Assembly: GCF_006363895.1 (NCBI RefSeq)
Contig: NZ_CP040953.1
Length of the DNA stretch: 64,000 nt
Strand: one strand, 5' to 3'
From: Methylopumilus universalis
GTDB lineage: Bacteria > Pseudomonadota > Gammaproteobacteria > Burkholderiales > Methylophilaceae
Shown piece by piece: positions 26,697 through 36,017 of this stretch; the first letter of the stretch is position 1; each line of letters starts with the position of its first letter. Both the position numbers and the translations under genes were made by a program. Below the pieces are notes generated by a model. The model ran no database searches. It was not told the origin of the DNA and was given only the letters and a program-made list of their open reading frames with translations.

Positions 26697-27866
26697 CTAC
26701 TTTAAAAAAATACTCAATAGGTCATTTAAGAATCGCTGACCTAGAAGTGTTGGCTTAATCATTTCATGATCCAAGGTAATCAGTTTTTTATCTATCGCAG
26801 TTTTGAGTTCTTTATTAATAGATGAAATATTTAAACCTGTTTTTTCTTCGAAACTTTGAATGCTAAATCCATCAATAAGACGTAAATGATTCATCATAAA
26901 TTCAAAAACTAAATCATTTTCATGAATAATCGTTTCTGACTCAATCATATTTTGCATTTTTATATGTTCCATATATTGTTTCGGATTTTTATATCGACTC
27001 TCGCGAATCATCTTGTCATGAAAAGTTAGCTTGCTATGAGCACCCGCTCCTATACCTAGATAATCACCAAACTGCCAATAATTAAGATTATGTTGGCATT
27101 GTGATTTAGGTTTTGCAAAAGCAGATGTTTCATAATGCTCATAACCATGTTGGCTTAAAATATCTTCAATAGTTTCCTGCATTACTGCACTTTCATTATC
27201 GAGCGGTAATTTGGGGGGATGTTTAAAAAAGAATGTATTAGGCTCAATCGTTAAATGATAAAAAGATAAGTGCTGTGTATTAAAAGAAGTCGCAGTTTTG
27301 GCATCGTCTATCGCTTCATCTAATGTTTGCTGAGGTAATGCATACATTAAATCTAAATTCACTTCATCAAAATGACGCATTGCAATTTCAATACCTTTTT
27401 TGGCTTCACTGCTATCGTGGATACGACCTAATGCTTTGAGATGGACATCATTAAATGATTGAATACCTAGAGATACTCTTGTGACGCCAGCATCTTTGTA
27501 TCCTTCAAAATGATTGGTATCTATAGTTCCTGGATTGGCTTCAAGTGTAATTTCGGCATCATACAAAATAGGCGTCAGCGCACGAACCTGACTTAAAATT
27601 TTCTGAATAGCTTTCCCACTAAACAAACTTGGGGTGCCACCACCAAAAAAAATGGAATGAATTTTTCTTCCCCAAATTTTAGGTAGTGAAAACTCAAGAT
27701 CCTTAATAAGCGCATCCACATACATGGATTCTAAATCAGTAAAATTTTGAGCTTCTTTATGTTCGTGCGAATTAAAATCACAATAGGGACATTTTTTGAC
27801 ACACCAAGGGATGTGAATGTAAAGCGAGAGTGGGGGTGGCATGGCGAGTCTTGATGTTTGACTCAT
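26697..27866 (-). CDS. hemW: Radical SAM heme chaperone HemW
   Basis: A 389-residue HemN-like protein. It has the CxxxCxxC cluster motif in WCVKKCPYCDF near residue 20, FFGGGTPSLFS near 74, and the HemW-type HNLNYWQFGDYLGIGAGAHS segment near 250, followed by a C-terminal winged-helix-like domain. HemW binds and hands over heme rather than oxidising coproporphyrinogen, and the gene commonly follows rdgB. It starts 7 bp after the 75-residue gene. Confidence 0.94.
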   Translation of the reverse strand: MSQTSRLAMPPPLSLYIHIPWCVKKCPYCDFNSHEHKEAQNFTDLESMYVDALIKDLEFSLPKIWGRKIHSIFFGGGTPSLFSGKAIQKILSQVRALTPILYDAEITLEANPGTIDTNHFEGYKDAGVTRVSLGIQSFNDVHLKALGRIHDSSEAKKGIEIAMRHFDEVNLDLMYALPQQTLDEAIDDAKTATSFNTQHLSFYHLTIEPNTFFFKHPPKLPLDNESAVMQETIEDILSQHGYEHYETSAFAKPKSQCQHNLNYWQFGDYLGIGAGAHSKLTFHDKMIRESRYKNPKQYMEHIKMQNMIESETIIHENDLVFEFMMNHLRLIDGFSIQSFEEKTGLNISSINKELKTAIDKKLITLDHEMIKPTLLGQRFLNDLLSIFLK

Positions 27867-27873
27867 AGAAGAC

Positions 27874-28101
27874 TTATTTATTTTTTAAGTATGGATTAAT
27901 AAGATCATCAACCATTTGATGAAGCGCTTCTTTCATTTGCTTTTCAGAGACTTCCATTAAAAGACCATCTTCAATAGCGTCTTGAGAAAGCTGCTTTAAT
28001 TCATCAAAGTTTTCTTTCATGACTTTAATTTTTTCTGTACATGACACGACGGATTTATCGTCACGAATCCAAGTAGGCCATTTATTTTTTAATTTATCCA
28101 T
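27874..28101 (-). CDS. Hypothetical 75-residue protein between rdgB and hemW
   Basis: Unrecognised soluble protein, mostly charged helix-forming sequence with one cysteine, no membrane segment or signal. Its ATG overlaps the rdgB stop by 8 bp (ATGGATAA), a strong sign of translational coupling, and hemW follows 7 bp later. That placement supports a real gene in the rph-rdgB-hemW run, although no function can be named. Confidence 0.75.
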   Translation of the reverse strand: MDKLKNKWPTWIRDDKSVVSCTEKIKVMKENFDELKQLSQDAIEDGLLMEVSEKQMKEALHQMVDDLINPYLKNK

Positions 28102-28690
28102 AAATCTGATTCAGTTTTAATTTAAGTTTATGTAACGCTTGTCCGCGATGACTAATTCGATTTTTGACGTCTGATGGTAATTCTGCCACAGCTTTTTCAG
28201 TCATATGATCTAAAAATAAGGGGTCATAACCAAACCCACCAGCGCCTCTGGGGGATTTTAAAATCTCCCCATGCCATGTTCCTTCAACAACAATAGGTTC
28301 AGGATCAAATTCATGTTTTACAAAGACAATGACACAAGTGTAATGTGCTTTTCGATTCGATTCGTTTTCTAAACTTTTTAAAAGTTTTTCATTATTTTTT
28401 TGATCTGATGAAGGTTCACCTGCGAATCGGGCCGATAAGACACCAGGTTTGCCGTCCAAGACATCCACGCAAATACCTGAATCATCTGCAATGGCAGGTA
28501 ATTTAGACAAGCGACTTGCATGTCTTGCTTTAACAAGTGCATTCTCAAGGAATGTATAAAAAGGCTCTTCAGCGGCATCAATTTTAAAATGTGATTGAGG
28601 AAGTATCTCAACGTTCATATCTTCTAAGATCGATTGAATTTCGATGAGTTTTTTGGCATTGCTTGTTGCAATGACGATTTGATTCTTCAT
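28094..28690 (-). CDS. rdgB: XTP/dITP pyrophosphatase (RdgB/HAM1)
   Basis: House-cleaning enzyme that hydrolyses dITP, XTP and other non-canonical purine nucleotides. It has 198 residues, the N-terminal IATSNAKKLIEI motif, ADDSGICVDVLDGKPGVLSAR near residue 68, and GAGGFGYDPLF near 155, all family hallmarks. It starts 4 bp after rph; the rph-rdgB pairing is common. Confidence 0.96.
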   Translation of the reverse strand: MKNQIVIATSNAKKLIEIQSILEDMNVEILPQSHFKIDAAEEPFYTFLENALVKARHASRLSKLPAIADDSGICVDVLDGKPGVLSARFAGEPSSDQKNNEKLLKSLENESNRKAHYTCVIVFVKHEFDPEPIVVEGTWHGEILKSPRGAGGFGYDPLFLDHMTEKAVAELPSDVKNRISHRGQALHKLKLKLNQIYG

Positions 28691-28694
28691 GAAA

Positions 28695-29408
28695 TTACTT
28701 TAAAACATTTTTTTGTAATTGAATGAGTTCTTTAATGCCTTGTGCAGCAAGGTCAGACATCTGGTCCATCATTTCACGCGAAAAAGGCGTTCCTTCTGCG
28801 GTACCTTGAATTTCCACAAAACCTCCTGAGCCCGTCATGACAATATTCATGTCTGTGTCACAACTTGAATCTTCACTGTAATCCAAATCTAATAGTGGGT
28901 TTCCTTTGTGGAGCCCTACAGAGATGGCTGCCACAGAATCGATTAGCGGCGATTCTGAAATGAGTTTTTTATCCATCAGATGTTTAATAGCATCATGTAC
29001 CGCGACATAAGCACCTGTAATGCTAGCTGTGCGTGTGCCACCATCGGCTTGAATGACGTCGCAATCAATTTGAATGGTGCGTTCGCCCAGTTTTTTTAAA
29101 TCAATAATCGCGCGCAAGCTACGCCCAATAAGACGTTGTATTTCTTGCGTCCGACCAGATTGTTTTCCGCGTGCCGCCTCTCTATCCATTCTCGATCCTG
29201 TCGATCTTGGGAGCATGCCATATTCAGCCGTAATCCAACCTTGACTTTGACCCTTTAAAAAAGAAGGTACTTTTTCATCAATGCTTGCAGTGCAAAGAAC
29301 ATGTGTGTCACCGAATTTAATCAAGACGGAGCCTTCTGCATGTTTTGTGTAATGCCTAATAATTTCAACCGGTCTTAATTGGTTGTGAGCGCGTTGATTT
29401 AATCTCAT
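28695..29408 (-). CDS. rph: Ribonuclease PH
   Basis: Phosphorolytic 3'-to-5' exoribonuclease that trims tRNA 3' ends and degrades structured RNA. It has 237 residues, with LRPVEIIRHYTKHAEGSVLI at the start, the GMLPRSTGSRMDREAARGKQSGRTQEIQRLIGRSLR core around 64-99 (phosphate-binding arginines), and DCDVIQADGGTRTASITGA near 118. First gene of the minus-strand operon, divergent from yicC. Confidence 0.97.
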   Translation of the reverse strand: MRLNQRAHNQLRPVEIIRHYTKHAEGSVLIKFGDTHVLCTASIDEKVPSFLKGQSQGWITAEYGMLPRSTGSRMDREAARGKQSGRTQEIQRLIGRSLRAIIDLKKLGERTIQIDCDVIQADGGTRTASITGAYVAVHDAIKHLMDKKLISESPLIDSVAAISVGLHKGNPLLDLDYSEDSSCDTDMNIVMTGSGGFVEIQGTAEGTPFSREMMDQMSDLAAQGIKELIQLQKNVLK

Positions 29409-29541
29409 AGTCTTCTTCCTCGATAGAAGTCGTCATTATAAGCTAGCTTTAATTGATTGATATCTTGTCATTTAAAGGTTTTAGTCGCAAATGCAACTAT
29501 AGATTGATAAAATGACATTTAAACATCGAATTGGATACCCT

Positions 29542-30408
29542 ATGGCTTTAAGTATGACCGGTTTTTCCTTTAAAGAAGCAGATACGCAGCAAGGTATCTT
29601 GCTCCTTGAATTTCGGTCTTTAAATAATCGATATCTAGAACTCCAGGTTAAATTGGATGAATCTTTAAGATCTTTCGAGCCTATGATTCGAGATCTGATA
29701 TCAGCCGAAATTAAAAGAGGTAAAGTAGATTGCAGAATCTATTTCAAATCTAAAACACATGCACTTGATGTTAAAAATGTAGATCCAGCGAAGTTAAAAC
29801 AACTCGCTAGCTCAGTCGATGAAATTGCAAAACATTTCTCCCATGTACAACCGATTAATGCCCTCGACATCTTAAAAACGAGTGAAATCATGCATGACCA
29901 ATCCGTGGACATGAATATGCTCGAACAAGATCTTAAAAAAAATCTCAAAGAAGCCTTATTAGAAATTCAATTATCTAAAGCGCGTGAAGGTGAAAAATTA
30001 CAAAAGATTTTATTGGATAAATTGAAAGATATTGAGGTACTCGTAGGCGAAGCTAAAAAAATCCTACCCATTTTAATCAAAGATTACCAAACTAAGATTG
30101 AAGATAAATTTAAGCAAGCTTTGATCGCGATCGATGATGATCGATTGAAGCAAGAGTTTCTTATCTTTATTCAAAAGATGGATATTGATGAAGAGCTTAA
30201 TAGAATTACATCCCATATTGATGAAGTTAGACGTTTACTTAAAACTGATGGGGCCATTGGTAAAAAACTAGACTTTATGATGCAAGAACTAAATCGTGAG
30301 GCCAATACTTTAGGTTCGAAATCCATTTCACCTAAAACGTCACAAATATCAGTGGATTTAAAAGTTTTGATTGAGCAAATGCGCGAACAAATTCAAAATA
30401 TTGAATAA
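29542..30408 (+). CDS. yicC: YicC family endoribonuclease-like protein
   Basis: The YicC family has recently been described as an RNase in E. coli; its physiological role is still open. The chosen start gives MALSMTGFSF, which matches the usual YicC opening (SMTGF); an upstream ATG at 29512 would add ten unconserved residues. The N-terminal YicC domain runs to about residue 155, and the C-terminal DUF1732 domain contains LDFMMQELNREANTLGSKS. 288 residues. It precedes gmk by 19 bp, a common pairing. Confidence 0.92.
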   Translation: MALSMTGFSFKEADTQQGILLLEFRSLNNRYLELQVKLDESLRSFEPMIRDLISAEIKRGKVDCRIYFKSKTHALDVKNVDPAKLKQLASSVDEIAKHFSHVQPINALDILKTSEIMHDQSVDMNMLEQDLKKNLKEALLEIQLSKAREGEKLQKILLDKLKDIEVLVGEAKKILPILIKDYQTKIEDKFKQALIAIDDDRLKQEFLIFIQKMDIDEELNRITSHIDEVRRLLKTDGAIGKKLDFMMQELNREANTLGSKSISPKTSQISVDLKVLIEQMREQIQNIE

Positions 30409-30427
30409 TAACGACTAAAGAATATCT

Positions 30428-31039
30428 ATGAGCCAAGCCCATTTATTTATTATTGCAGCAGCTTCCGGTGCCGGTAAGACGACACTTGTAAAAGCCCTAT
30501 TAAATAAAGACAGAGATCTTCAAGCATCTGTGTCTCACACAACCCGTAAACCTCGGCCAGGTGAAATAGATGGTGTGGATTATCATTTTGTTGATGAAGC
30601 AACCTTTATAGATTTGAAGAAGAAAGGTGAATTTTTAGAATCTGCCGAATGCCATGGTGGTATGTATGGCACAAGTAAAAAATCAGTGCAGTCCATTCTC
30701 GATCAAAAAAAAGATGTGATTCTAGAAATCGATTGGCAAGGCGCCCAGGCTCTCAAAGCCCAATTTAAGGAGGCTGTATCAATCTTTGTATTGCCACCTT
30801 CTGTTGAAACGCTTGCAGAAAGATTAAATAACCGCGGACATGATAGTGAAGAAACGATTGCAATGAGACTTGCGGCTGCGCGAGAAGAGATGAGCCATGT
30901 AGATGAGTTCGATTATGTTACAATCAATGATGACTTTGAAGTAGCGCTCCACGATCTTATGGCTATTATTCGATCCACTCGATTAATGTGTCATATTCAG
31001 CTTACACGACATAGCCACTTAATTAAAAACTTGACTTGA
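30428..31039 (+). CDS. gmk: Guanylate kinase
   Basis: Phosphorylates GMP to GDP. The 203-residue protein has P-loop AASGAGKTT at residues 11-19, the GMP-binding SHTTRKPRPGEIDGVDYHF region near 37-55, and EIDWQGAQALK near 100. It lies between yicC and rpoZ, 16 bp before rpoZ, in the purine/ppGpp cluster gmk-rpoZ-spoT. Confidence 0.97.
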   Translation: MSQAHLFIIAAASGAGKTTLVKALLNKDRDLQASVSHTTRKPRPGEIDGVDYHFVDEATFIDLKKKGEFLESAECHGGMYGTSKKSVQSILDQKKDVILEIDWQGAQALKAQFKEAVSIFVLPPSVETLAERLNNRGHDSEETIAMRLAAAREEMSHVDEFDYVTINDDFEVALHDLMAIIRSTRLMCHIQLTRHSHLIKNLT

Positions 31040-31055
31040 AATTTGGAGAAATAAC

Positions 31056-31271
31056 ATGGCACGAATTACAGTAGATGATTGTTTAGAGATGATTCCTAAT
31101 CGCTTTAAACTTACTTTAGCTGCCGCTTACCGCGCAAGACAATTAGCTAATGGTGCTGAAGCTTTAGTAAGCACGCATGGCTTAAGAGACAAGCCTACGG
31201 TATTAGCATTAAGAGAAATCGCAGCAGGTAAAGTTGGTCTTGATATCTTAAATAGAAAAACAACATACTAA
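31056..31271 (+). CDS. rpoZ: RNA polymerase omega subunit
   Basis: Small assembly subunit that chaperones beta-prime and helps ppGpp bind RNA polymerase. It has 71 residues, with the N-terminal MARITVDDCLE and the YRARQLANGAE motif near residue 25. A good GGAG ribosome site precedes the ATG. It is followed 43 bp later by the ppGpp synthetase/hydrolase gene, the conserved rpoZ-spoT order. Confidence 0.96.
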   Translation: MARITVDDCLEMIPNRFKLTLAAAYRARQLANGAEALVSTHGLRDKPTVLALREIAAGKVGLDILNRKTTY

Positions 31272-31314
31272 ATTTCTTAAATAGGGCTTAAAGCCCCCTC
31301 AAGAGAAAAAGACC

Positions 31315-33516
31315 ATGGCTAGTACCGCTCATTTTAATAAAGCGGATGCTCAAAAAACACCGCCACTTCCGTTACTGCCTGTCGATAACGAAGCGTCGGA
31401 ACTCACAATCCTCCTTAAGACTTATTTAAAAACGAAAGATATCCAGAAGATATGGGATGCCTATCGATTTAGTGAAGAAGCACATCACGGCCAATCCAGA
31501 AGAAGTGGTGAGCCCTACATTGTGCACCCTGTTGCTGTAGCATGTACTTTAGCTAAGCTTCATCTTGATGCCCCTACAATTCTTGCAGCCCTTCTTCATG
31601 ATGTTGTTGAAGATACAACCATTACCAATAAAGAAATTGAAAAAAAATTTGGCAAACAAGTCTCTGTATTAGTCGAAGGTTTATCTAAGCTCGACAAAAT
31701 TGAATTTCAAGATGCGACAGAAGCGCAAGCCGAAAATTTTAGAAAAATGTTACTGGCAATGTCAAATGACGTTCGTGTTATTTTAGTAAAGTTAGCTGAT
31801 CGTCTTCATAATATGCAAACGTTAGATGTTTTAAGACCTGAAAAACAAAAACGTATCGCGCAAGAAACTCACGATATTTATGCACCTATTGCAAATCGAT
31901 TAGGTTTAAATGCCATTTATCAAGAGCTTGAAGATTTAAGTTTTAAACACCTCTACCCCATGCGCTATCGTGCGATTCAAAAAGCTATGAAAGCTTCTCG
32001 AGGCAATCGTCGCGAAGTCGTTGAGAAAATTACGGCAGCTATTCAACAAAAATTAACTGAGATGAAAATGGATGCAGAAGTCTCAGGGCGAGAAAAAAAT
32101 ACTTATAGTATTTATAAAAAGATGAGCGAAAAAAGCATGTCTTTTGCACAAATCAACGACATCTATGCCTTTAGGATTATTGTGAAAGAAGCGAATGATG
32201 CTTATTCTGCATTAGGCGCATTACATAGCTTATATAAACCTCTTCCAGGGAAATTTAAAGATTACATTGCCATTCCAAAAGCTAATGGTTATCAATCTCT
32301 GCATACAAGTTTATTTGGACCTTTCGGCACCCCTATTGAAGTGCAAATTCGTAGTGAAAAAATGCACAAACTTGCAGAAGCAGGCGTCGCAGCGCATTGG
32401 CTTTATAAAACGAAAGACGCACACCTTACTGAACTTCAACAACAAACACATCAATGGTTAAAACGTCTTTTAGAAATTCAATCAGATAGCGCTGATTCAC
32501 TCGAATTCTTAGAGCATTTAAAAGTCGATCTTTTTCCTGACGAAGTTTACGTGTTCACCCCCAAAGGAAAAATTCTGGCATTGCCAAAAGGTTCAACAGC
32601 AGTTGACTTTGCATATGCGGTGCATAGTGATGTAGGTAATTGTTGTGTGGCTGCAAAATACAATCAAGAACTTGTCCCTCTTCGTGCCGAAGTCCATAAC
32701 GGCGATCACATAGAAATTATTACAGCCCCATTAGCTAAACCCAATCCAGCATGGCTTAATTTTGTGATTACAGGAAAAGCAAGATCACACATTAGACAAT
32801 ATTTAAAATCGATTGAATCAGAAGAGTCTTCGAGACTTGGGGAAGGTATGCTTAATCAAGCACTCAAGGCGCTTCATATTAGCCCGTCATCGATCAAAGA
32901 ATCTCATTGGAAAAAATTAATCAGTGATTATGGCGTTAAAACCAAAGAAGAGATTTTGGCTGAAATTGGTTTAGGAAAGCGTATGAACGTGATGGTGGCT
33001 CATCAATTGATTAGTTTTATGGATGGGGTGAGCCAAGTTAAAGGCAAACATAAGCAATTGGATGTCATCACCATTAAAGGTTCTGAGAGTATGGCGATTC
33101 AATTGGCAACATGCTGTCATCCAATTCCAGGCGATCCTATTTTAGGATTTATTAACAAAGACAAAGGACTTGTTGTTCATACGCATGATTGCTTAGCGAT
33201 TCGTAAATTCAAACTTGATCCTGATAAATGGCTTGATGTTGAATGGGATCCAAATCCAGATCGATTATTCAAAGTCAATTTACAAATTATGGTATTAAAT
33301 GAGCGCGGCATGCTCGCTAAAATTTCATCCGTGATTGCAGAATCAGATTCAAATATCGATAATGTGAATGTTGAAGAATCCGATGGTGGACACTTTGTAA
33401 ATGTTAACTTTATTGTGCAGGTTCATAACCGTATTCATTTGGCAGATCTCATGCGAAACTTAAGAAAGATTAGTGATATTTCTAGAATTAGTCGCGTCAA
33501 GATGAAAACCTTTTAA
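31315..33516 (+). CDS. spoT: Bifunctional (p)ppGpp synthetase/hydrolase
   Basis: Controls the stringent-response alarmone. In 733 residues the modules are: an HD hydrolase domain (HPVAVACTL, LLHDVVEDT near 95, and LADRLHNMQTL), a nucleotidyltransferase synthetase domain (GREKNTYSIYKKM near 258 and PKANGYQSLHTSLFG near 318), a TGS domain (VYVFTPKGKILALPKGSTAVDF near 410) and a C-terminal ACT domain. The intact HD motif indicates hydrolysis as well as synthesis. No separate relA lies in the window. Confidence 0.96.
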   Translation: MASTAHFNKADAQKTPPLPLLPVDNEASELTILLKTYLKTKDIQKIWDAYRFSEEAHHGQSRRSGEPYIVHPVAVACTLAKLHLDAPTILAALLHDVVEDTTITNKEIEKKFGKQVSVLVEGLSKLDKIEFQDATEAQAENFRKMLLAMSNDVRVILVKLADRLHNMQTLDVLRPEKQKRIAQETHDIYAPIANRLGLNAIYQELEDLSFKHLYPMRYRAIQKAMKASRGNRREVVEKITAAIQQKLTEMKMDAEVSGREKNTYSIYKKMSEKSMSFAQINDIYAFRIIVKEANDAYSALGALHSLYKPLPGKFKDYIAIPKANGYQSLHTSLFGPFGTPIEVQIRSEKMHKLAEAGVAAHWLYKTKDAHLTELQQQTHQWLKRLLEIQSDSADSLEFLEHLKVDLFPDEVYVFTPKGKILALPKGSTAVDFAYAVHSDVGNCCVAAKYNQELVPLRAEVHNGDHIEIITAPLAKPNPAWLNFVITGKARSHIRQYLKSIESEESSRLGEGMLNQALKALHISPSSIKESHWKKLISDYGVKTKEEILAEIGLGKRMNVMVAHQLISFMDGVSQVKGKHKQLDVITIKGSESMAIQLATCCHPIPGDPILGFINKDKGLVVHTHDCLAIRKFKLDPDKWLDVEWDPNPDRLFKVNLQIMVLNERGMLAKISSVIAESDSNIDNVNVEESDGGHFVNVNFIVQVHNRIHLADLMRNLRKISDISRISRVKMKTF

Positions 33517-33546
33517 GCAACTTATTAAAAAAGAAAGACTTAAGAA

Positions 33547-33924
33547 ATGACAAAAGAAATTATTCAAACTACAAATGCCCCAGAGGCGATTGGTACATAT
33601 TCTCAAGCTGTCAAAACAGGCAATACTATCTACTTGTCAGGGCAAATTGCACTCGATCCCCAGTCTATGAAGTTAGTTGAGGGCATTGAGGCACAAATTC
33701 ATCAGGTGTTTAAGAATTTAAAATCAGTCGTTGAAGCTTCTGGTGCTCAATTAAGTGACATCGTTAAAATAAATATATATTTAACAGATTTGTCGCATTT
33801 TGCTTTGGTCAATACCATCATGGGCGAATATTTTACGAAACCCTACCCAGCAAGAGCTGCGGTAGGTGTTGCATCGCTTCCTAGAAATGCACTTATTGAA
33901 GCTGATGGTGTTGTTGTTATTTAA
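33547..33924 (+). CDS. ridA: RidA family reactive imine deaminase
   Basis: Hydrolyses reactive enamine/imine intermediates such as 2-aminoacrylate released by PLP enzymes. The 125-residue protein has IGTYSQAVKTGNTIYLSGQI near 15 and the family C-terminal PYPARAAVGVASLPRNALIEADGVVVI with the catalytic arginine. It is 30 bp after spoT and 28 bp before the proposed recG start. Confidence 0.95.
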   Translation: MTKEIIQTTNAPEAIGTYSQAVKTGNTIYLSGQIALDPQSMKLVEGIEAQIHQVFKNLKSVVEASGAQLSDIVKINIYLTDLSHFALVNTIMGEYFTKPYPARAAVGVASLPRNALIEADGVVVI

Positions 33925-33952
33925 ATTATTTATATTTTAAGAGTATTTCAAT

Positions 33953-36016
33953 CTGACTTCTCTAGCCGAGCTTAAGCTTTTTACCCCTTCAGTATTAAAT
34001 AAGCTCAAAAAATTGGGCCTTGAAGATGTATTTAGTTTAGCTATGCATCTTCCAATTCGTTATATCGATGAAACTATCTTGACACCTATTCGTAATATTC
34101 AAATGGGTGAGCTATCTCAAATAGAAGCAGAAGTAATCAGAGCTGAAATTGTTTATAAGCCCAAAAAAATGCTTCTCGTACAAGTTAAAGATGCATCTGG
34201 TAGTTTGCAGCTTAGATTTTTACATTTTTATCCAAGTCAAATGAAAATGTTTGAACCAGGAGCTCGCATTCGTGTTTTAGGAGAGGCTCGACATAATTTA
34301 TTTGCATTCGAGATGATTCATCCACAATGTAAATTAATCAGAGACAGCGATGTCTTGCCTCAGTCATTAACGCCTATTTATTCATTAGTTGCAGGTGTGG
34401 GACAAAAAACAGTCAAAGATGCGATTGATAAGTTGTTTCATCACTTTGATTTAAAAACTTATTTAAAAGATTTATTTTTACCATCCATTTATGAGAAATT
34501 ACACTTACCAAATCTTTATGAAAGTTTAGAATGTATTCACCATCCAAAAGATTTTAAAGAAGTTGTAAGCCATGAGGCTTTTACAAGCAAGCCTTATCAA
34601 AGAATTATCTTTGATGAATTTTTAGCGCAACAATTATCATTAAGATCTAATTATTTGATAAGACGAGCACTTTCAGCTATGCCATTAAAAGCCAAAAATA
34701 AACTCACAACTATTTTTATGGATAAGCTCGAATTTGATTTAACTGATGCGCAGAAAAAAGTCATTCAAGAAATTAAAAATGATCTTGAAAGAAATTATCC
34801 GATGCAAAGGCTATTACAGGGTGACGTAGGCAGTGGTAAAACAGTAGTAGCAACAATCGCTGCTCTTCAAGTTATTGAGAATGGAAGTCAGGTTGCTTTT
34901 ATGGCGCCTACTGAAATTTTAGCGGAACAACACTATCGTAAACTTTACGAGTGGCTTACTCCTCTAGATATTGAGGTCGCATGGCTAACAGGCAGTCAGT
35001 CCAAAAAAGATCGTGAGATTTCATTAAAAATGACGCAATCCGGTGAAGCACATATTGTAGTGGGCACGCATGCACTTTTTCAAGAGCACGTCATCTTTAA
35101 TAAATTAGGTTTAAGTATTATTGATGAACAGCATAGATTTGGTGTTGAGCAAAGATTGGCGTTACGAAAAAAAGGTCAATTAGATAAAGCAAATGAACCT
35201 CATCAATTGATGATGAGTGCTACACCAATTCCTAGAACACTTTCTATGAGTTATTTTGCAGATCTTGATGTGTCTATTATTGATGAATTGCCTAAAGGCC
35301 GTGAAGCGATTGTGACAAAACTTTTTTCAGAAGATCGACGCAATGAAATTTTAAAAAGAGTGCATGAGGTATGTCATACAGGCGCTCAAGTTTACTGGGT
35401 ATGCCCTTTGATTGAAGAAAGTGAAGTATTGCAACTTCAAACCGCAGAAGAAACATATTTAAATATGCAGTCTCATTTTCAAGATTTGAAAGTGGGCCTG
35501 GTCCACGGGCGAATGAAGTCATCAGAAAAACAAAAAGTCATGTCTGATTTTGTGAAGGGCGATATTCAATTATTGGTAGCGACTACAGTGATTGAAGTAG
35601 GTGTTGATGTGCCCAATGCCACATTAATGGTGATTGAAAACGCAGAGCGCATGGGTCTTTCGCAATTGCATCAGCTTCGAGGCCGTGTGGGACGTGGCTC
35701 ACTAAAAAGTACATGTATATTATTATTTCAAAAAAAATTATCAGAGCTTGCACGACAAAGACTCAAAGTGATTTTTGAAAATACGGATGGATTCATCATT
35801 GCCCAAGAAGATTTAAATATAAGAGGGCCTGGAGAGTTTTTAGGGGTGCGTCAAAGTGGCGTGCCTATGTTACGTATTGCAAATCTTAATCGTGATTTTA
35901 AATTATTAGAAGAAGCCAAAACGATGGCTGATCAATTATTAGAAGATTATCCAGAGGCATCTCATCTTCATTTAAAGCGCTGGCTGAGTCATGCGAATGA
36001 AAGGGTGAAGGTATAA
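33953..36016 (+). CDS. recG: ATP-dependent DNA helicase RecG (probable CTG start)
   Basis: Branched-DNA helicase that remodels stalled forks. The N-terminal wedge/OB domain precedes a superfamily 2 motor with Walker A QGDVGSGKTVV, the DEQH box (IIDEQHRFG) and the LRGVGRGSLKS motif VI region. The first ATG/GTG/TTG available (TTG at 34013) lacks a ribosome site and would cut the conserved N-terminus. The frame stays open to a stop at 33938, and the extra codons encode TSLAELKLFTPSVLNKLKKL, matching the family's LKGVG-type opening. The only start-like codon there is CTG at 33953, 9-10 bp after AAGAG. 687 residues. Confidence 0.9.
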   Translation: MTSLAELKLFTPSVLNKLKKLGLEDVFSLAMHLPIRYIDETILTPIRNIQMGELSQIEAEVIRAEIVYKPKKMLLVQVKDASGSLQLRFLHFYPSQMKMFEPGARIRVLGEARHNLFAFEMIHPQCKLIRDSDVLPQSLTPIYSLVAGVGQKTVKDAIDKLFHHFDLKTYLKDLFLPSIYEKLHLPNLYESLECIHHPKDFKEVVSHEAFTSKPYQRIIFDEFLAQQLSLRSNYLIRRALSAMPLKAKNKLTTIFMDKLEFDLTDAQKKVIQEIKNDLERNYPMQRLLQGDVGSGKTVVATIAALQVIENGSQVAFMAPTEILAEQHYRKLYEWLTPLDIEVAWLTGSQSKKDREISLKMTQSGEAHIVVGTHALFQEHVIFNKLGLSIIDEQHRFGVEQRLALRKKGQLDKANEPHQLMMSATPIPRTLSMSYFADLDVSIIDELPKGREAIVTKLFSEDRRNEILKRVHEVCHTGAQVYWVCPLIEESEVLQLQTAEETYLNMQSHFQDLKVGLVHGRMKSSEKQKVMSDFVKGDIQLLVATTVIEVGVDVPNATLMVIENAERMGLSQLHQLRGRVGRGSLKSTCILLFQKKLSELARQRLKVIFENTDGFIIAQEDLNIRGPGEFLGVRQSGVPMLRIANLNRDFKLLEEAKTMADQLLEDYPEASHLHLKRWLSHANERVKV

Positions 36017-36017
36017 A

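Noticed and set aside
34013..34015. TTG as the recG start
   Set aside because: No ribosome site and it truncates family-like sequence that continues in frame upstream; CTG 33953 is preferred.
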